A DNA stretch of 16,196 nucleotides from Candidatus Latescibacterota bacterium (lineage in GTDB: Bacteria; Latescibacterota; MVCY01). The stretch covers positions 1 through 16,196 of the forward strand of contig DAOVPH010000009.1 of assembly GCA_030629295.1 (NCBI GenBank), written 5' to 3'. Positions 13,149-16,196 of the stretch are shown here, one piece after another. Below the pieces are notes generated by a model. The model saw only the letters and a program-made list of their open reading frames with translations. It made no database searches and had not been told where the DNA came from. Positions within the stretch are counted from its first letter, which is position 1, and every line of letters starts with the position of its first letter. Made by a program: the position numbers and the translations under genes.

Positions 13149-14045
13149 TCACCGATGTTCTCGATCAATCCTGATGAGTTCGTTCCTTAAGCGCTCGTTG
13201 GGGGTTGGAAATATCCTAAGGTCTTTCTTCTTGTACTCGTCGTTGGGACATAGTCTTGCTTCTGGCTCAAGTATACGCGCAATCGCAACATTCGGCGCAA
13301 CATTAACAATGAACAACTGAATCCATAGCCACTGCTCTTCCCTAAGATTATCATTGGGCGATTTTACTTCAATCCAACTCCATTCGTTAGTTTGGCGATC
13401 CCATGCGAACAGATCCGGCGCCCCCCCAGGATCACATCCTGCAAATCGAGTATATCGGCGAAACCAACGATCAAAAAGCTCAGGGTTTGCTTCCCAAAAC
13501 TCTGTTAGAACTCGTATTTCACGCTTTCTCTCTGGTACAGGATTATTATAGATGTCCCACCTCTCAATCAGACTCTCCAACATTCCGAGACGAGCCCCCC
13601 TATTACCTTTCAAGTAAGACTCCAATCGTTGATCAGCTTCATTTAGAACTCGATGTAAATATGATTCCCCGTATCCATAATGACGAGCCCAACCCATAAA
13701 AGTCTCATCGCCGTTCATAGTCTCACCAATAACTGCAAGGCCTGCCTCATGAACCTGATCACCGTTCAAGACCTCATAGCCCAATTGTTCCAGAATCTGC
13801 CTAATCGCAGGCTCAACATTAAGTTCATTCCCATTAAACAGGGCCTTTACTCGGCCTCTTCTGCCTTTTGATCTCCTTAACTGCAGATAAACAGTAAATA
13901 TAGGAAGAGTAAACGCCTTGTCAATTACGACATCAGGCATGTTTGGCTTGATTTGAAGCATCTTGTTTTGCACCAGAAAACTTGGAATCGCACCCAGCTT
14001 ATGGGTCGCTTCCTGGTCAATACGATGCCGCCACTCCTTCTCCAA
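13149..14045 (-). CDS. VRR-NUC domain nuclease (PD-(D/E)XK superfamily)
   Basis: A 298-residue protein whose C-terminal third is a VRR-NUC nuclease domain: GCDPGGAPDLF (D211), WSWIEVKSP (E226, K228) and LREEQWLWIQ (Q238) give the D...ExK...Q metal-site pattern. The family is found in phage proteins, FAN1 and stand-alone nucleases. The N-terminal 190 residues are helical and basic (EKEWRHRIDQEATHKLGA; LRRSKGRRGRVKALF) and may contact DNA or partners. The listed TTG start has AGGAG 9 bases upstream but is doubtful: the same frame is open, with no start codon, back to 14216 and reads EYRGTPKPFDEILTQERDF before the TTG. It is better explained as the continuation of the upstream membrane frame after a -1 shift near 14100. 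No partner methylase is present. It is carried between the sites at 14463 and 12722. Confidence 0.75.
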   Translation of the reverse strand: MEKEWRHRIDQEATHKLGAIPSFLVQNKMLQIKPNMPDVVIDKAFTLPIFTVYLQLRRSKGRRGRVKALFNGNELNVEPAIRQILEQLGYEVLNGDQVHEAGLAVIGETMNGDETFMGWARHYGYGESYLHRVLNEADQRLESYLKGNRGARLGMLESLIERWDIYNNPVPERKREIRVLTEFWEANPELFDRWFRRYTRFAGCDPGGAPDLFAWDRQTNEWSWIEVKSPNDNLREEQWLWIQLFIVNVAPNVAIARILEPEARLCPNDEYKKKDLRIFPTPNERLRNELIRIDREHR

Positions 14046-14062
14046 AAAGTCACGCTCCTGTG

Positions 14063-14281
14063 TTAGGATTTCATCGAATGGTTTTGGTGTGCCTCTATAC
14101 TCCGACGCCGCATGAGCAGGGCAGTCGTAACTCCAGCAAGAGCCCCGAGAGGCGCTGTGAATAAAGGATAGCTCATCAACGTTTGGAGATATACCAGCAA
14201 CAGGTTCCCTCTGGAATCAAAGGAAGAAACCAAATCCTCTCCCGTATCTGCGAATGCGTATGCAATCTGAAATGGATCCAT
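14063..14281 (-). CDS. Small membrane protein or detached N-terminus of the VRR-NUC protein
   Basis: A 72-residue frame with an AAGGA ribosome site 4 bases before the ATG. It starts MDPFQIAYAFADTGEDL, then one or two membrane-spanning stretches (NLLLVYLQTLMSYP and LFTAPLGALAGVTTALLM, about 26-57), then RRR, a positive-inside signal. After residue 60 the sequence SIEAHQNHSMKS is less protein-like, whereas the -1 frame from the same point reads SEYRGTPKPFDEILTQ and runs into the VRR-NUC protein. The parsimonious view is that these are the two halves of one membrane-anchored nuclease. The stand-alone reading, a small membrane protein 17 bases ahead of the nuclease gene, cannot be excluded. Confidence 0.55.
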   Translation of the reverse strand: MDPFQIAYAFADTGEDLVSSFDSRGNLLLVYLQTLMSYPLFTAPLGALAGVTTALLMRRRSIEAHQNHSMKS

Positions 14282-14290
14282 AGTGTCCTT

Positions 14291-14335
14291 CTAAGATGAG
14301 TAGCTGCCATACGGGAGCTGCAACCAGTAAATCAT
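14291..14335 (-). CDS. Possible 14-residue peptide overlapping the previous small frame
   Basis: ATG at 14335 overlaps the stop of the 29-residue frame as ATGA and encodes MIYWLQLPYGSYSS, ending TAG ten bases before the start of the membrane frame. Only the coupling geometry supports it; a leader peptide is possible, chance equally so. Confidence 0.2.
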   Translation of the reverse strand: MIYWLQLPYGSYSS

Positions 14336-14421
14336 GACTTACCTTCCAGATAGAGCCTTGGGATGCTGCAAATGAATTCTCCGACAGATAGGCTTTCTTT
14401 CTTCGCGGGTTCTTCGGCCAT
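14332..14421 (-). CDS. Possible 29-residue small protein at the head of the nuclease cassette
   Basis: Just downstream of the 14463-14526 attC site a short frame encodes MAEEPAKKESLSVGEF then ICSIPRLYLEGKS. It is charged and compositionally protein-like; a GTG three codons earlier is an alternative start. Its stop overlaps the next ATG (ATGA), suggesting coupled translation towards the membrane/nuclease frames. An overlapping 72-codon frame (14217-14435) in another phase looks non-coding. The function is unknown. Confidence 0.35.
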   Translation of the reverse strand: MAEEPAKKESLSVGEFICSIPRLYLEGKS

Positions 14422-14462
14422 TTCCCACACTTCATCCCTATAAGAACATGCCGGCGCTCCTG

Positions 14463-14526
14463 GCCTAATAACGATTAAGCTCACCTGCAGGCGAGACGGC
14501 CTGTGAGGTGCAGCACCGAGTTAGGC
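14463..14526 (-). other. attC cassette site containing the stop codon of the nuclease-like gene
   Basis: On the minus strand GCCTAAC (14520-14526) supplies the TAA stop of the upstream gene. Arms GCT-G-CACCT...CAGGC and GCCTG...AGGTGAGC pair well, with one unpaired G on the left. The right end reads GTTATTAGGC, a GTTAGGC core interrupted by three bases. At 64 bases it is a normal length for an attC. Confidence 0.8.
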
Positions 14527-15387
14527 CTCCGCTGTAGGAAACGTTTCTTTCTCGATTCTTTGGCCTCTCATCTTGTATTCGACACCGTGCCGAATCCAGC
14601 CTCTGGGAAGACAGTTTCTCCCGCCGTGGTTATGAATCAGAAGGAAGTCCTCGTCCAGCCGATGAGGTCGTGGTGTCCAGACGGTTACTGCAGAGTAGAG
14701 AACCGCACTGATCCGATCGTACTCGGAATTGCCGAACAAGAATGTACTAACCGGACTTCCGCTCTTCTTCCGAACACATGGCCGAAAGGGAAGACGCTGA
14801 AGGACCCTTCCGGTGTGTTGATCGACGACCTCGGTCTCACGTCCGACGGGGAGCACAGCACGGACGATTCGGGGCAACCCACCACCCAGATGTTGCATGG
14901 GAACCTTGAAATCGTTCACCGCGATTACATAGGGTTCACTCGGTTGTACCCGTCCTTTGCATAAGCGCTCTTGGTACTGCTTCCACTTCGTGTCCAAGCT
15001 CTCGGCGTAACGGAACACTATCTGATCGTCAGGTACGAAGAAGGGGCCAGATCCAGGTTCGGTGAGGCAATCTGGTCCAGTGCCTGCAGAAGACGTGACT
15101 GCTTCAATCCAGATTCTCCTGTTGTTCTCCGTTAGACAGATGTCGGGGCCGTAGGTCGAGCGATCTAGCTGATGGCCCTGGTCCATAAGAGCACACGCGA
15201 GGTACATTTCCCAGAACCTAGCCTGGAAATTGGCCGCGATTTCAGACACGAAGTTCTGGTCGGCATAGGGGCGGTACCTGGCCCAGAGATCCCTTACGAA
15301 TTCCCGTTGGGGTTTATGTTCTGGCGTGTTTCTGAGAATCCGGTAGTCGTCATCAGTAGCATTTATCGAGGGATCAAACAAGTCCAT
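14521..15387 (-). CDS. Nuclease-like cassette protein (possible PD-(D/E)XK fold)
   Basis: A 288-residue protein not assignable to a named family. The stretch FQARFWEMYLACALMDQGHQ (about 55-71), then YGPDI (79-83) and RIWIEAV (91-97), gives an E60...D82...E95-x-V97 arrangement like the PD-(D/E)XK core, with Val where Lys is usual. It also carries SEYDRISAVLYSAVTVW, then LDEDFLLIHNHGGRN, a conserved-looking C-terminal block. An inactive or variant nuclease-fold protein is a reasonable guess. I chose the ATG at 15387 because GGGGA sits 6-7 bases before it and it lies just after the GTTGGGC attC core; a TTG two codons earlier is less likely. The stop TAA is embedded in the next attC core, a hallmark of cassette genes. 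The frame is intact. Confidence 0.65.
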   Translation of the reverse strand: MDLFDPSINATDDDYRILRNTPEHKPQREFVRDLWARYRPYADQNFVSEIAANFQARFWEMYLACALMDQGHQLDRSTYGPDICLTENNRRIWIEAVTSSAGTGPDCLTEPGSGPFFVPDDQIVFRYAESLDTKWKQYQERLCKGRVQPSEPYVIAVNDFKVPMQHLGGGLPRIVRAVLPVGRETEVVDQHTGRVLQRLPFRPCVRKKSGSPVSTFLFGNSEYDRISAVLYSAVTVWTPRPHRLDEDFLLIHNHGGRNCLPRGWIRHGVEYKMRGQRIEKETFPTAEA

Positions 15388-15407
15388 TTCCAATCCCCTG
15401 TCTTGGC

Positions 15408-15502
15408 GCCCAACCCATAAACCCCGCAGTTAGGGATTCGACAAGCATCACCTTCCGTGAACCCGCGGCGGGTTCACGGAAAGGTGGATGTTCTTGTTGG
15501 GC
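15408..15502 (-). other. Composite attC site with a very stable stem
   Basis: Exact cores on the minus strand are GCCCAAC (15496-15502) and GTTGGGC (15408-15414). Inside, the left arm pairs with the right arm over about 25 bp (centre CCGTGAACCCG/CGGGTTCACGG), leaving a few unpaired bases only on the left arm, as in attC sites. Between that stem and the right core lie about 28 extra bases that contain a second half-site (CCCTAAC). The 3' end of the upstream gene runs into the site. Confidence 0.7.
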
Positions 15503-16196
15503 GTCTTAGATATTTCGGCAGTCGCAGTTCCATCCGTTCGTCGAACAGAGGACCGACTACTCTTTCGCAAAAGGTCACATAGAGCTGGTAGTACCTGCGA
15601 GTCTGATCTGGCAGTTCATCAATGATCTGCTCTATCTTTGGGATCAACAAAGCAGCGGTGTCGACCTCGGGGTCTCCCTCCTGAATGCATTCTTGAAAAT
15701 GCCCGATCATCGCACGGTTGTTCTCAATGACGGTTCCCAGACTGGATGAGTCACCGAAATGTAGAAGATATTGAAGAACATGGTTCACAACCGAGGTCAC
15801 AACGAAAGACGAAGAGACCATCCTCGCGAGTTCGTGGCACTTTGCTTTAAACGAGGGGTAGTCAACTTTGTCAATACGTAGGTCACCGATTGTCCCCTTG
15901 TAGTCTGGCGGTGGATCACGAAATCGAGGGTTGATGACCATGTCCATTGTCCAACCGAGTATCTCATTTCGGTCCGCCGGGTCGAGAGCATCGAGCAAGT
16001 CAAATAAATGCTTGAGAGAATTGACTGCTGGCAGCTTCAGATACCGAATGTGGCTTGGATGCAGCAACGCCAGGAGTGGGAATTCCCCCAGAAGTCCATA
16101 CTTCCGCAGGAGTTGAGCATGAATACTGGACAGTGAACGCAGTTTTGGGAGTTCCCAGTACTGAATCTTGAAGGGTGGTCGATTCGACTCCTCATA
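15474..16196 (-). CDS. Unrecognised cassette protein, 5' end cut by window edge
   Basis: The frame is open from the right edge to a TGA at 15474 (240 visible residues). A TTG at 16067 is not the true start, since upstream sequence in the same frame is plainly coding: FKIQYWELPKLRSLSSIHAQ, then LLRKYGLLGEFPLLALLHPS. The protein looks mostly helical and soluble (LKHLFDLLDALDPADRNEIL; VDTAALLIPKIEQIIDEL; RRYYQLYVTFCERVVGPLF). No catalytic motif or known domain is recognised. The last residues (RRPTRTSTFP) are encoded by the attC arm at 15474-15502, showing that the gene was joined to or extended into the cassette site. Neighbouring cassette genes share its strand. Where the protein begins and its function are unknown. 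Confidence 0.6.
   Translation of the reverse strand, partial: YEESNRPPFKIQYWELPKLRSLSSIHAQLLRKYGLLGEFPLLALLHPSHIRYLKLPAVNSLKHLFDLLDALDPADRNEILGWTMDMVINPRFRDPPPDYKGTIGDLRIDKVDYPSFKAKCHELARMVSSSFVVTSVVNHVLQYLLHFGDSSSLGTVIENNRAMIGHFQECIQEGDPEVDTAALLIPKIEQIIDELPDQTRRYYQLYVTFCERVVGPLFDERMELRLPKYLRRPTRTSTFP

Larger units (their letters stand above)
9536..15502 (-). mobile_element. Integron gene-cassette array without visible integrase (CALIN-like)
   Basis: From about 9.5 kb rightward, co-oriented minus-strand genes are separated by inverted repeats with RYYYAAC/GTTRRRY cores. The best sites are 12722-12780 (59 bases), 14463-14526, 12139-12228, 15408-15502 and the pair within 10973-11100; weaker ones are at 10264-10298 and 9536-9604. 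At the best sites the next gene starts within about 15-50 bases of the right core (kinase, nuclease-like gene, lipoprotein, unknown 10330-10947). The left cores of 14463-14526 and 15408-15502 lie at or inside the 3' ends of genes, as in real cassettes. No integrase or attI is visible; polarity places them beyond the right edge if present. The boundaries given are those of the outermost sites I can see. Confidence 0.65.

Noticed and set aside
12947..13174. Overlapping ORFs on both strands between the VRR-NUC gene and the 41-codon frame
   Set aside because: Both cross the hairpin cluster, lack ribosome sites and show low-complexity or shadow composition.
14217..14435. 72-codon minus frame starting MKCGKWPKNPRRKK
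   Set aside because: It overlaps the better-supported 29-codon frame and the membrane frame in other phases and looks non-coding.
1..16196. CRISPR array, tRNA, rRNA, transposase or integrase
   Set aside because: Scanned for spaced direct repeats, tRNA-like cloverleaf ends and recognisable recombinase motifs; none seen.

Overview
The window reads as a chromosomal segment of an uncultivated Gram-negative bacterium. A Lol-type lipoprotein-sorting ABC transporter implies an outer membrane. A McsA-like zinc protein, frequent GTG/TTG starts and dispersed intergenic repeats resemble genomes of candidate phyla, but I cannot name the phylum. Every gene I can support lies on the minus strand, so transcription runs from high to low coordinates.

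Region 1 (1-4000) is housekeeping: lysS (TTG start), a short unrecognised frame, lolC/E, lolD overlapping it by 8 bases, then the start of a McsA/UvrB-motif zinc protein cut by the window edge. Region 2 (4080-8000) is metabolic: a citrate-synthase-fold citryl-CoA-lyase-like protein, a CoA-acylating aldehyde dehydrogenase resembling sulfoacetaldehyde dehydrogenase (SauS), and a zinc alcohol dehydrogenase. The last two overlap by 47 bases, and a bidirectional terminator follows. A YIP1-family membrane protein lies just upstream of this group.

Region 3 (about 8900 to the right edge) is an accessory region that I read as an array of integron gene cassettes, with no integrase in view. Several intergenic gaps hold imperfect inverted repeats bounded by RYYYAAC and GTTRRRY core sites. 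One is exactly 59 bases long, and three share an extra G in the left arm. They sit just 3' of cassette genes or at their stop codons, and the next gene starts a short distance beyond them. Cargo includes: an unrecognised protein cut by the window edge; a nuclease-like protein with a PD-(D/E)XK-type pattern; a VRR-NUC nuclease whose frame seems to be split from an upstream membrane segment; a small P-loop kinase; a lipoprotein broken by a probable one-base slip in a G run; a start-less lipoprotein-like remnant; an unknown protein with a possible winged-helix tail; a DUF4258/YgiT toxin-antitoxin-like pair; and a UPF0175 antitoxin followed by the C-terminal stump of its PIN toxin. The array carries several broken genes, suggesting decay or recent rearrangement. 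Cassette polarity puts any integrase beyond the right edge; otherwise this is a cluster of attC sites lacking an integrase (CALIN).

The cassette genes do not form one pathway. Their shared theme is nucleases, toxin-antitoxin parts and small unknowns typical of mobile defence and stability cargo. I found no tRNA, rRNA, CRISPR array, transposase or integrase.
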